DNA from: Blattamonas nauphoetae
Lineage: Eukaryota > Preaxostyla > Oxymonadida
Reading direction: 5' to 3'
NCBI GenBank assembly: GCA_033064195.1
Contig: JARBJD010000155.1
Location: 105,051 to 169,050, forward strand
DNA: 64,000 nt
The first letter of the stretch is position 1; every line of letters begins with the position of its first letter. The notes below the pieces were generated by a model, which worked only from the letters and a program-made list of their open reading frames with translations, made no database searches and had not been told where the DNA came from. Below are positions 1 through 12,200 of the stretch, piece after piece. The position numbers were made by a program, and so were the translations under genes.

Positions 1-163
1 TGACTGGATGAAATCGAGATCATTTTGATTTTAATCCTTCTTCTATTCTCTTTTTTTTCACTTCACCACATTCTTCTTTGATTTATCTTTCCCAAACAAA
101 ATTTGATAATAAATGGACACGTTTTCTATTATTCCTCTCGTTTCAGGGTTGATCTCTGGCCGC

Positions 164-829
164 TCACCGACAGTTTGCTGACTCCCTCCACTCCAACCCA
201 TCCAATGTCTCAATCACAAGCCTCTTCCGCCGTTCTCTGTCAGCCTCCATACCCTCTGCCTCCACTGCCAAGATGCACTCCGACCGCAGCCACGCCGAGC
301 TAACAACCAGACTACACTCGCTCGACAGACTAGCTCTGTTGGGGTCGGCTTTGAATGAGCCAGCATCGTCCGCACGGTTGACCACTTCCCACAAGTAGTG
401 CGTGGCTGCTCGCTGGTATTCTCTTCGTGTCGTCTCGTCTTCATTGCTGTGGGAGGACAGAATCAAATTAATCAGATTCTTTCTAACTCTCATTGCGTTC
501 TCTCCATCCTCCCTCGAATCCTCCCCTTCTTCGATATACCTCTCGTTCTCTTCCAGTCTCGCCACAACATTCCCAGCCTGTCCACCCAAGTCCACAGTGC
601 TCTCCTCCCGTCCAAACTCACACTTGCCCAGCTCGGAGACATCATCGGTCAGAGCTGTCTCACTTCCTTCCACACTCCCTCGTCCCTCCCACAACACCAA
701 CTCTTCGTCCTCCATCCCACGCAATGCACTGACAATCACAGCATCAAAGAACAAAAACAACGAAAGATATGAGAACAGAACAGGCACACCGGACTTCGAT
801 GATCGGAACTCCTTTCTTGTCCAATCCAT
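164..829 (-). CDS. Hypothetical membrane-anchored ORF beside a transposon insertion
   Basis: This is an open frame of about 220 codons on the minus strand. The first ATG is at 829; a GTG at 841 is the only earlier in-frame start, with a stop just upstream of it. The first 40 residues include one strongly hydrophobic stretch rich in Leu/Phe (about residues 15-37) that could be a membrane span or signal anchor. An acidic segment rich in Glu and Asp follows, then a mixed helical tail. I recognise no family. The insertion site of the element at 909-3776 lies 80 bases upstream, so this could be the downstream part of an interrupted gene; minus-strand reading beyond 3777 is also partly open. The frame could instead be fortuitous, so confidence is low. 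Confidence 0.3.
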   Translation of the reverse strand: MDWTRKEFRSSKSGVPVLFSYLSLFLFFDAVIVSALRGMEDEELVLWEGRGSVEGSETALTDDVSELGKCEFGREESTVDLGGQAGNVVARLEENERYIEEGEDSREDGENAMRVRKNLINLILSSHSNEDETTRREYQRAATHYLWEVVNRADDAGSFKADPNRASLSSECSLVVSSAWLRSECILAVEAEGMEADRERRKRLVIETLDGLEWRESANCR

Positions 830-908
830 CTCGCCCCACACAGTTCACACACTCCGAAGAACTCAGAATCAGAAGGATCGTCAGCGGAGACAGCCAAGTG
901 TCCAGATG

Positions 909-963
909 GGGACTGTCTATAGTTCATCAGCAGTTTCAACTATAGTTCATCAGCATCCCACAA
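909..963 (+). repeat. Left terminal inverted repeat of the 909-3776 element
   Basis: It starts GGGACTG and holds two copies of CTATAGTTCATCAGCA spaced about 21 nt apart. It matches the reverse complement of 3722-3776 with only a few mismatches and a short mismatched patch between the two internal copies. Confidence 0.85.
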
Positions 964-2207
964 TTGGAGATCTGTGAGATGGGTGATTCTCTTTGAAAAA
1001 TCGCAAAACACTAATGTGCGTCACCAAAAATTATTTTTTGCGGAATTACCATTCGTCTGTTCAGTCGACTGAAAATGAGTGAATTACCGGATTTCAAGGA
1101 AGATCGCGTTCGATATCTCCTTTTTTTGTTCAGGACTCTTCTGCACATTTTTTGTAACAAAACAGGTCCAAAGACAAACTACCGATAATTTACAACAGAA
1201 AAAACCAATTCTGTGTGAGAGCACTGGTATAAACTCCTCCATTGAAGAAAAAGACACGAAAAGTGCGGATTGACAAATTCAATATTCTCGATATATTAGG
1301 TCCGTAAAATTTGTTGAACGTGTCTAACAGAGATTCTCTGAGGGAAATACTGAAGGACCATGGTGTTTGAGGCGAGGTAGTACAGATTGATGACGATTGA
1401 AAAAAGAGCATTCATTTTTGGGTCTACAAGACCAGAAATGCATGAATAAAGACATACCAGCGAGCGAAAACTATCGATAACATCCGATTGAACGATTTAT
1501 GTGAGAGTTATCTCGTTGTGCTCATTGTTCCGGCGCACCTCAAAAAAATCCCGAGTATCTGAACGTGAGAAAGAAAGAAACGGTACAAACCATGTTGTGA
1601 GTGTGTAATCCACAGTTTGATGTCGGTTTCATCATTGATACATATATCGAACAGAAGTCTGATGGGTGATTAGTCGCCTGAGCATCGGATCTGCGATAAA
1701 GTTCGCCAACATGAAGAAAAGACGAAATTCACACCTTGAACATGGAGAGAGCACCTGTGACGGTGAGTAGAGGGTATTTGTCGATGAATATCAACGTACA
1801 GGCGCTGGAGTGACGGATGCGATTTTTGAAAAAGAATCACCCAGATTTATCCACTTCTTTTCGATAAAGATTGAAAAAATGACATAAAATGAAGAAGAAG
1901 ACGGTTTTGAGGTTAGTATGTTTGGTTTGAATGATTAGTTCTGTTGAGAAGGTGAAAGAGTTGATGTGGGTTAAAAGAGGAGAAGGATGAGAGGTAAGTC
2001 CAGAAAAAAGAGCGATTTCCAGCAGAAAAAACCGTGCTCAAGAGTGAGAGAAGGAGATAGTGCTCCATGAGGGCAGAAATCACATATCGAGAATGTGATC
2101 GTGCGGTCAAGCAATAGAGATTGAAAAGACTTCAGAAAATCGGAGTGACTGAAGATATCAAGTCGTTGAAGGATTCTGGGGGGAGGTTGCTTGAACAAAG
2201 TGCTGAA

Positions 2208-2868
2208 TATGATAGTAGTGTTAGAAAACCGCCCGTGTTCAGAAACCCGCAACGGGTGTTGGAAAAACCGCAACCGGACGATCTTCATCATAATAAAGCT
2301 CTTTATCCATTTCTACACACTAATCTCCAATTTTCTCACCTTTTTGAAAAAATCAATCACAAACAATCGTGAAGTGACTCAATTTAAACTGATCTTTCAC
2401 GAGACTCTGAGTTGAAGTCAATATCTGTATGAGTCCCGATATTATCTCCTCCTCCGAATGTTGCATCTATTAGATTATCTCAGGTATGATTTTAAGAAAG
2501 AGACATACTTCATTGTTGACACTTGGTAATTCTCCCTTGAATCGCTGATCATCTCACTACCAATGGTCGGGTGGAGTTGAAAAACAGGTATATTTGAGAA
2601 TCGAGACGAGCTTTGTGGTTGAATGACATGAATTGAGTCGTGGGCTTAGAAACACCAATTTTGGTTTGAGTCATGACCCATTGATGTCAATGTCGCATTT
2701 CACAGATGTGTTTTACCTCTTCATTTTTTCCAGAAAACTTATTCATTCCTTCTGTAGAGACCATGAGAAAAACAGAATAATGCATGAATGAAGTGGCGGT
2801 TTTATCACGCTGGTTGCGGTTTTCTGACGGTTTGCGGTTTTCTAACACCACTATGACAAAGATGATCT
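2208..2868. repeat. Inverted repeat pair inside the 909-3776 element
   Basis: About 75 bases at 2208-2285 match the reverse complement of 2790-2868. Shared blocks include GTGTTAGAAAACCGC and AAACCGCAACC, and the flanks read GATAGTAGTG against CATAGTGGTG. The two copies can encode similar short peptides in opposite directions. They could be ends of a smaller nested element, but I found no target duplication around them. Confidence 0.5.
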
Positions 2869-3721
2869 GAAATGCTGAGAGCCAGAATTGAAAAGAAAGT
2901 CGAGACTTAGAAGAAAAAAGATGCATACACTCAAGTATCGAGGTAAAAAATCAACAATGGTGTAGAGGATGGACTTCAGGGAGAGGAAAGTTTGAGACTA
3001 GTGTTTGATTTTCGAGTTTGAATGAGAGATGAGTTGAGTGACTGTATCCTGTGATGAGTAATATTGGAATTGTGAAAAAAAGGATTGATAAAGTGACAAG
3101 TCACACACGAACAGTGCTATACTGTCCAAAGACCAGACGATCGTTGAAAAGTCAGAAAGTCACTCAGTCTGGGATGCTTTTCCCTTAGATATGTTTGGAA
3201 ATCCACTGAGAGACATGAAAGTTGATTCAGACGAGTTCTTCATAAATGATGAGCACACGTTGAGGACCAGATCGGAAAAAAAATGAAGCAAAGTTTGAAT
3301 CATCGTACCAATCCTTCCAATCAGAGACGATACGGTCCAAGAAGACAATGAATCCATCGCTGACAGATTTTTTGAGTTCCTGAGGAGAAATCTCAAAGAG
3401 CAAGAGCACAGACCTTTCAGAGATTCACGATTTGTTCAGTTCGGCTGAATATCCTCACAGCATCATGCTGAGAAACCATATGTGTTCACAAAGTTATTTT
3501 CGTTGGAGTTCTGTCCGTTAGTTTTGATTGATCCACATCTGTACTTGTCGAAGTCGCAATACCGATTCTCAAAGCATATGTGATCAGATCTTCCTCGCAG
3601 TGCCTTCTAAGAAATATTCGCGCTTTGGTTGATGGATTCCCTATCTTTCTATCCCAATTACGATGACTGATATGGACATGATGTGAGAAGGAAGATGGTA
3701 CCCAAATCGGTGTAAAGGAAA

Positions 3722-3776
3722 TTATGGGCCTCTGATGAACTATAGTTGGTATTGCTGATGAACTATAGTCAGTCCC
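3722..3776 (-). repeat. Right terminal inverted repeat of the 909-3776 element
   Basis: It is the reverse-complement partner of 909-963. It is followed directly by GTCCAGATG, the same 9-mer that precedes the left end. Confidence 0.85.
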
Positions 3777-4460
3777 GTCCAGATGCACTCCATCAGAGCG
3801 AGTGAAGACAGCTGCTGACGACACTTCGGGCACGATCACTCCACTTCTGAGATAGAGATGTCGAAAGGATCAAAGATGGATGTAGAAAGAAAGATGAGGA
3901 ACGAGAAGACGAACGAGAACGAACGAAGAGAGAGAAGAGGAAGGAAAAAGAGACATGATCGCGACGATCTCGTTCGGGCAGACTCGCCCTTCAACAAACA
4001 CTCCCACTGATCTGTGGAACCCAGTCCGCGAGGGATGGTGCGAGCGAGCCAGGACCAGATTGAAGGGACGGCCGAAACGGGGACGAAGCACAGAACCTAC
4101 CAAGATCACAACGAGAGAGGCAGACACGACCCATCCGACCACAGCGATGTGTGGCGAAGCACAACTGACTCCGAGCGAGGGAAGATCAGCTCGGCCAGCG
4201 AAGACACCGACTCGTCGCCAAAGCAAGAGTCGCATAGAAAGTGGCTGAGAGTGGCGAGAGCAGAGGAGAATAGGAGAGACTGTCAGAATCCAAAAAGACA
4301 CACTCCAAGTTCACAGCATGCACAGTTAGCGCCACAAAGAGAGAATGGTGACAGGCGCACGAGAAGTGGCAGAACTCCCCACACTTCACACATTCCACTC
4401 CTACACACATCAAAATCACAATCACACAGAAGAGTACACACCATTGTTCTTCCAATCCGA

Positions 4461-4844
4461 TCACGCACAGAAGCGACATAGCGGCAGCACTTCTTCCTTC
4501 ACACTCCGTGTTGAAACTCTGGTCTGCCTCGTCGGGGTGAAGGTGATGGAAGAAGGAAGACAAACTTGTTTCTCGCCAGTGTATATTCGTTCATGTCTAC
4601 GAAGACGAGAAAAGACAGGATATTTCTTTTTACATCCAGGGAAGTAACATTTGTAAGGTCTTTCACCAGTGTGGATTCGTTTGTGTGTTGTGAGATGAGT
4701 GAACTGTGAAAAAGCTTGAGTACATCCAGGGAATGTGCATTTGTATGGTTTCTCATCAGTGTGGATTCGTTCAAGTCTTTTGAGATTCGTGGAAACGCTG
4801 GTTGTATAATCACACTTAGAGCACTGATATCGCTTCAAGGACAT
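4461..4844 (-). CDS. Decayed C2H2 zinc-finger protein
   Basis: The 127-residue frame starts at an ATG (4844) and holds three adjacent C2H2 fingers of the TFIIIA/Kruppel type, joined by linkers close to TGEKPY. Only the middle finger has all four zinc ligands (Cys-X4-Cys-X12-His-X3-His). In the first finger the first His is replaced by Leu, and in the third the last His is replaced by Tyr. After the third finger the frame runs into about 35 residues of Ser/Thr-rich sequence and stops. The family is known for DNA or RNA binding in the nucleus. With two of three fingers unable to bind zinc normally, this is probably a degenerate gene or fragment. Confidence 0.55.
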   Translation of the reverse strand: MSLKRYQCSKCDYTTSVSTNLKRLERIHTDEKPYKCTFPGCTQAFSQFTHLTTHKRIHTGERPYKCYFPGCKKKYPVFSRLRRHERIYTGEKQVCLPSSITFTPTRQTRVSTRSVKEEVLPLCRFCA

Positions 4845-4929
4845 GGAAAAACGACCCGAATGAGTGAAGAGGAATCGATATCGAGAAATACGAGTGTGAA
4901 TTCATGATGAAACATAAAAGGAGGGGCGA

Positions 4930-5930
4930 TCTTCAACATTCATCAGGATCTCGAAATTTCGGAAATTTACTGAAAACCTCCCACTGCCCCTGCAGTTCTT
5001 CCACTGATCTTCGTGTTATCACTCTTTTCAACAAGAGTTACAGATACTGGACTTCGACAGAACATCTCCTTGTTTGTCGGTCTTCAAATGAACCGTTGTT
5101 TCAAAAGACACTGTCCGTCTTCGAAAAATGTTGGATTGACCATGCTCCTTCGAATGTTTCTCATTGCAATGTTGATTAGAAACATGCCACATCATCTGGC
5201 CAATCTGTTTCTCAGACTCTTATTTCTCGACTCTGACCAACCTGAAGTGAATGAGGAAGCCCGAAACATGAAATTCAAAAACCCATCTTGTGAACTGATG
5301 CACTTCGATTTTGATTGTCTCATCTCCACAAAGTCCTCCGTTGGCTCGACACACTTGATACCATCAGCCTGCTCCTCTCAGAGTCTGTCACTCTTTTGTC
5401 CGTCTGAAGCAGTGTAGGAAGAATTGCCATTGCTTGGAACAATCAATGGATGACAGAATGTCTTCGCCCAGATTCTGAAGAAGGACGATCCTTTCTCATT
5501 TCCATTCTCCGAATCTTCACACCGTTCATGAACAATGTGATTGACTGTTTTGCTTGATTCCTCCAGGTTCGCTATCTTCGTGTTCAGAACTCCACAATCT
5601 CTCTCATCATTCTTGTCTCCGATCTCCTCACACAACGTCTTGGCTTTGCCTTTGTTCTAATCAACTCTCTTCCTCATTTTCAGATTCCTTCTCTTCTTCG
5701 ATGTCGTCAACAAGTTCGTCAGATCCTTCAGTGTCATCACCATTTCTTCATTTCTTCCGGACTCCCTGTCGTTCAACAACAATCCCATTCTTCAATCTCA
5801 TCTTCTCTTTCGCTCTTCTCCAACATCTTTCATTCACGATCTCATGTTATCTTCTTGAACTTCCCATTCAAGTGATAGAACAGACGAGTCTGAGACGAGA
5901 AACAGTCTGCCGTTCTTCTCATCAACCATT
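4930..5930 (+). pseudogene. Fragmentary ARM/HEAT-like protein remnant
   Basis: Short plus-strand stretches in shifting frames read like the Leu-rich helical proteins common in oxymonads, for example runs around 5010-5180, 5330-5400 and 5440-5540 rich in Leu, Ser and Ile with acidic turns. No single frame stays open for more than about 130 codons, and stops separate the stretches. The ARM-like protein at 33050-34111 has the same flavour. This is weak evidence from composition and phrase-like similarity. The stretch may simply be noncoding DNA upstream of the surface gene at 6256. Confidence 0.25.
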
Positions 5931-6255
5931 TCGTTGATATCATTTATCATCACGTTCAGATTCTTTCTTTTTGTTCCTTCTCTCTCACCCAAGCGACAGT
6001 TGTCCAATTGTGTTCCTCCCTCTCAGACCCTTGACAGAAATCCCTCTCTCTTCACGCGATTCAAACGAGATGATTCAAACCATGGAGAGGAGCATGAATG
6101 AATCTGGACGCATTTTCGAACATTTCAGTCTCGTTCGAGCAATGAGGGAGACAATCATAACCAAATGAGATGTGGAATCAATTGACGACAAGATGCCGAA
6201 GGAGCACTTTTTGGGACGGATCAACATCGTTTTTGAGACTGACTATCTCAATACA

Positions 6256-9200
6256 ATGCGATTCTTCATTTTCTTCGCATCCTTTTTCCTCTTCGTTCGG
6301 TCCCATGATCCTCCGACTCTTCAGACATTCCTTTCCAACTCACAGTTGAATGAAACGTCCAACACAAACTCCATCCAGATTCCATCAAACATGACACTTC
6401 TCTCGTCCAGTTTTGTCCTTCATTCACAAAACATGAACGTCATCGCCTTGGATCAGACATCTGTCATTTCGAATGAAGCCCCAACGACGATGCCACTATT
6501 CACAATCCACAACTCGTCATTTTCGTTGTTCTCGGGGAGACTGGTCTCCAAACGAAGCAAAATATGTTTTGCTGATGAACAATCAGTGTTTTCACTCAAA
6601 AGAACTCTTTGTGACATCTCGGCTGAATCACCAGTCTTCTCAGTTGCTGGAATCTTACAGTTGACTTCAATCGAACTGAGGGTTCCAAACAACCAGTTCC
6701 ACTCGAGTTTGATTGCCTCCTCTTCATCTCTTCGCGAATGCATGATTTCGGAGATGTCGATCAGTGATAGTTGCGTGACAACTCAAAATCCACTTTATGG
6801 TTCACATTTTGAAGTCCTTTCAATCATCCATTGTTCCTTCCGGAACATCTCCCAACCTCCAGATGGGGAGAGTGTGGAATTCAGAAAGAAGGAAGGACAG
6901 AAAAGTGTGATTGTTGGAAGTTCGATCTCGAAGAGTGAGAATGGTCTGTACGGCCTTCTGATGCGCGACATAAATGACCACCATCAGCTCACTTCGCTCA
7001 ATTGCACATTTGTGGACAACATTCGAACATTCACGCCAGTTTATGTCAACACTGCCCCAATCGAGAACGAATAATTCACTTCTCGCCAAGTCTCAACTTC
7101 AAACGATGTCACCTTCAAAAAATGCACGTTCACTTCATGTTCTTACCCCGGAGGAAACGGAGGAGCGATATATCACGACAGCAAAGGATCCCTCACAGTC
7201 GAAGGATGTTCCTTCACGTCCTGCCATGCTGCCCAAGGCTCCGCTATATGTGCCGTCTTCGAAGATAAAAATGATAAATCGAGAATTCTTGGAGTGAACG
7301 ACACTCTATTCGATCATTGTGGTTGGGAAACAAGCTACTCTTCTTTATACGTGGGAGGGAAATCTCTCAACAATGTCTGGGGCACATTTCAATTGCTTGG
7401 TAACAATTTCACCCACATGAAAAGCCGATCTCGCGTTGGTTTCTCCATTACAAAAATCGGAGGAGGAACCATCCACAACTGCCGATTTGTCAATCTCACA
7501 GTTACGGAGTACATGCAGAGTGCCTTCAAAATTGAAGTAGCGAACGGCGACGTATCAATATCTGATTGTTACTTCAGCCAGCAATATAAATACACATCTG
7601 GCGTGAGCAACACTCAACACATCTTCGGAAAATTGAAAGTGGAAAGAATGAAATACGTGGAATGCCATGCGAATCTTACAAACTCTCATCAAGCTCACAT
7701 GTTTTCAGGCAGATCAAACCCCCCAACATGGTACACAGAAACACCAGACAACAATCCCGTCGTCGCAGAGATGTGGTTTGAGGCGACAGACAAGGATAAT
7801 GTGTCCGATATCGGTATGATGCCTTCCCAGAAATGAAGGAGACCTCAGTCACAGACATCTGGTCCACATCGAATCCATTCGCGATTAAATGGGAAGAAAC
7901 AGCTATCAACACGATCAGACAGACACCAGACATCGTGCTTGATGAGCAAGCGGGTGTGGACGAGGAATTCTGCTGGATGAGGGAGAAAGGATGTCGGACA
8001 ATGTCTGAGACAATCAACGATCGCACATCGGGGAAGTTTGAGGGCACTTTCCTGCTCGCGAGCGACTCACACTCTGATTCTGGAGTTGTGGTTGGACAGA
8101 GGAAGCTTGTGATGAAATCAAACTCAGAAGCCAAAGCGACAATTTCTGACGAAGGATCGTCTGCCGTTCTCTTCTCCATCTCCACTGGAAGCCTCGCTCT
8201 CTCCTCTGTCGACTTCTCTCCTCACATCGAATCGAGTCTGTTCGTGTTGAGTGGAGATGGCGAGCTGAAAGTGACAGACAGTGTGATTGATGGGAGTTCT
8301 CTGGGCGAAGCCGAACTGTCCAAACCACTTTTCGAGCTGAAATGAGGAACAACCACTCTGACCTCGCTCACTCTCCAATCGATGACATCGTCAGTCGGGC
8401 TGATCACAGCCACTTCTGGCTCAGACTTCACTCTCGTGATCTCGAAATCGACATTCTCTTCCCTGACGCGTCGTGTGGGGAGTGGAGTTGTGGTGGAAGG
8501 AAGAATGGGATCGGCCAGCACTGTCTCGATCTCCGAAAGCGAGTTCACAGAATGCCACACACTGGACGAAGACTATGTCGAACACGACGACCCAGCCAAC
8601 CCAGGTTCTGAACCAAATCTTGTCTTCACTCGAGGAGGCTCGCTTGCCTTCAGTGGTCCAACAATCAACGCTGGAACAGTCGAACTCTCATCCTCCAACT
8701 TTTCAGACTGTTCGTGTGCAAACAGCTCTGGTGCTTCGATCAATGTTCATCGCATCACTCGCCTCTCCATCACATCCTGTCGCTTCGAGAATCAGTTCAC
8801 GTCTGGCTATCGAACACAGGGAGGTGCTGTCACTGGCTGGATCATTTCCGACGCAACAGTCAGGGGATCCTTTTTCAAGACGTGTCGGCTGGCGGACGGC
8901 AGTAAGTATGCTTTTGGAGGAGCACTCACATTTCAACAATCTCAAAGTAGGATTGACTTCTGCCGGTTTGAAGATTGTTCATCATCGAATACGGCCCATG
9001 CGATGCACCTCGCAAACAACCCCTTCACAAACGAAGTGACGAACTGTGTCTTCGACAGATGTGGTGGTGCTGGAAAGCGAGTCGTCCACACGTCCAACAT
9101 CACCGCAACCAGAATTGTCAACTGTTCGTTCATTGGATGCTTTGATTCGAAAGCAGAAACCACCACCGTGCTCGGACTGGATGGGTTGCCAACACAAACT

Positions 9201-12200
9201 CTCGAGATCTCGAAGTGTTATGTCCTGCCCGATTTCGCTACGAACAACAAGGGAATTGTGCGACTCACTGGAATCTACGAGACAAATCCAGCCCAAGTTA
9301 CCATCACCGAATGTGGGTTTCTGTCTGCCTCTCCTCATCTGCTCCCATCGACGATTCAGAAAGATGGGATTGGGTTTGCAACGCTTCGTGTGTCGAAGGG
9401 AGAGGTTGGAGGAGAGAAGGAGGGAGAGGATTCGGTGATGTGTGGACATCCCGACAGGAAATGCGAGACACTCCGCCATGCAGCGACACTGTGCCGAGCG
9501 ACCGAAGGAACAGAAGACATGATTTCAGTGATTGTTGGAGAAGGGGAACATTCAGAAGAGACGATCGATGTTGGAGAAATGAGAATCGGAGTTCGTGGAG
9601 AAGATGGAAAGAAGAGCAAAACGAAATTGAGATCAAAGGATGGAACTCATCTGATGACACTTGGGGATGGTCTTCTCTCTCTCGACTCCCTAACCATCGT
9701 CCTCCCATCGATCTTGTCATCATCATCAACCATCACGAGCAGTGGAATACTCTCGATCACATCAGTGTCGTTCATGGCGAACGAGACAACCAGCCGACAC
9801 TCTCCTCTCCCATCATCTCGATCGCAGCTGGCTCAGCCACTCTCGACTCTTGTGATCTTCATGCTCTCCTGTTCTCAAACAAGGAATCCTTCATCACTGT
9901 CGCTTCGGAAGGAACTCTTCTGCTCAAATCACTCAGCTGTGACCAAAATGATGCCTCTTCTGATTCTCTTTTTTCATCAGCTGGATCAGTGGAGCTTGTT
10001 GATTGTTCGCTGTCCAACATCGCTTTCGCATCGTCACTAGTTCGTGGATCTGGCGACTTGTCTCTTCGTGGATGCACCTTCACCTCTCTGCTCGATTCCG
10101 CTCACTCTGAAGACTCTTCACATGTTGTTTATGCGACGATTGGGGAAGGACAATCTCTGAGAATTGGGAAATCGACATCAAACTCGAAGACATCGTTCGT
10201 CAGCTGCTCATCGAAAGAAGATGGTGGAGGACTGAAAGTGTGTGTTTCGGGAAGTGGAGTGGTTGAGCTGGCGGAAGTGCACTTCTCGAAATGCTCGTCG
10301 TCTGGAAATGGAGGTGCCCTGTTGATCGAAGTTGCCTCTCTCTTCGCTGGCACCATCTCGTTCGCCTCTGTCGAGTTTGGAACTGGTGATGACAGGAACA
10401 AAGCCACGCTTGGAACGGATTTATTCGTAACTACTCCTGATCTCGTTTCGCTTGTCAGAACATCGAGTTTCAGCCTTCTGAAACCATCACTCCCTCAAAC
10501 AGGAATTTTTGGAAATGAAGAGAAGAATGACTTGATGGGAAAGGATGGAGACAAGGCAGTTGAATCTCTTCTGTTCATCTGGTATCCTCACACGAGTGGA
10601 GACAAACATGTTGAAGGAACGATTGGAGAGGATCACGCGAACTGTGGACTTCTCCAACTTCCCTGCCTCTCGCTCTCCACAACACATCAGAGTCTGAACG
10701 AGACGAACCAGACAATCTCGATCGACTCCTCACTGACACTCGCCGAGTCCATCGCCGCCCGTTCGACTGGCTCTGTCCTCACATCGACACTCTCCACACC
10801 TCCCACCTTGACCATCGCCGCTGCCTTCTCTTTCGTTGTTTCAGCTGGTCCCATTGAACTGTCATCTCTTTCATTTGTTCCCAAAGAGGAAGCCAGATCC
10901 ACTCCACTGTTCTCCATTTCTGATTCTGGTTCATTGTCAGTGAGATTGTGTTCGTTCTCCTCTTTCGAATCGACATCATCGCCTTCGATTCTGTTTGGGA
11001 GTGTTGGTTCTGACCAATCTATCTCGCTTGACTCAATCAAATTCACATCTTGCTGGTCGAGTGGTCAAGTGTCGTCAGGAGTGATCTCACTCTCCCTCTC
11101 CGCCGATGCAAAACTCTCCATCGAAGGGTCAACCACAATCACAACTTGCTCCTCTCCAACAGCTGAATCAGACTTCCTCTTTCTGTCTCGACCAACCTAC
11201 GCCAAATCATTCGTCTCAACTGCACTTTCATTGCCGTGGGACAAAGATGACACAACCACTCGCTCATTTGTTGGGAAAGAAGGAAGTCATTCACCAAATG
11301 TACCTCTCTATCTGTTCTTTGCCGAATTGGGCTCGGAAGGTCATCTCTCGAATGTCTCGAGCGACATGTCAGTGTGTGGATTCACAGTCTATCCCTGCGC
11401 CTCTCTCTCGAAGATGATCACTCGTCTCTCGTCAGTTGCTTCTCCGACTGTGCAACTCGATTCAGATTTCACCCAAAGCACATCGCACCCATTTAATTCT
11501 GCTCTCACAATCGAAGGAAATGACAGAAAGCTCATCATCGCTGATCCATCAACCGAGCTGGTCTCGTCAGGATTCTTTGCAATCAGCTCTTCTGTCACAC
11601 TGAACACGGTTGTGATTGAGATCTCATCTCTGAAACATGTGAATCTCTTCTCCGTCGCAACAGGAAAGCTGAAGATGGAGGGATGCATGATCTTGTTGAA
11701 AGGGGGAACGATTGGTGGAAGTGTTGTGAAAGTGGAAGATGGAGGGAGTTTGGTTGTGAAAGGTTCAGTGTTCACAGACATCGTGAGCTCAGACTCGAAA
11801 GGAGGAGTGATTGTGGGAGTTGTGAGTGAATCGTCGGAATTCAGAATTGACAACACGACTTTCTCCAACTGCAAGTGCGAAGGGATTGCTCACTGCATCT
11901 GGATGGAAATGCACAACATTTCGACGAACACATTCTCATATTCGATGACAAACATTGAGATTGAGCGGACGAAGAAAGAAACAAAGACAGAATGGAATGA
12001 AGAAGTGGAAGAATCAAAGAAAACGACAGATGTATTTGTGATAGGAAGCAGATTGGATGTTCTGATTGACACGAGTGATTGGGAAGGGAGCTTCACGAAA
12101 GAGACGAATGCGGAATCGCTTTGGGGTGAAGATGGAGTGAGTGGGGTTCATTGCTCTCTTCTTGTTTATCTGATTGAGATTTCGGAAGCTGTTGAAGTGG

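Larger units (their letters stand above)
909..3776. mobile_element. TIR transposon with 9-bp target duplication (Mutator-like size)
   Basis: The two ends are inverted copies of about 55 bp (909-963 and 3722-3776), both starting GGGACTG. Within each end the 16-mer CTATAGTTCATCAGCA, or a slightly shorter form of it, occurs twice in tandem. The 9-mer GTCCAGATG stands immediately outside both ends (900-908 and 3777-3785) and is read as the target-site duplication. Nine bp is the usual duplication length of Mutator-like elements, but I recognise no MULE transposase, so superfamily assignment is inference. The 2868-bp interior is AT-rich with many stops. The only coding-like stretch is a minus-strand run of about 60 codons near 3230-3409. 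The element is probably non-autonomous or decayed. Confidence 0.8.

Noticed and set aside
7834-8345. Separate small genes starting at 7833 and 8382
   Set aside because: Their starts are internal codons; coding similarity runs across the neighbouring stops and slips, so they are pieces of one gene.
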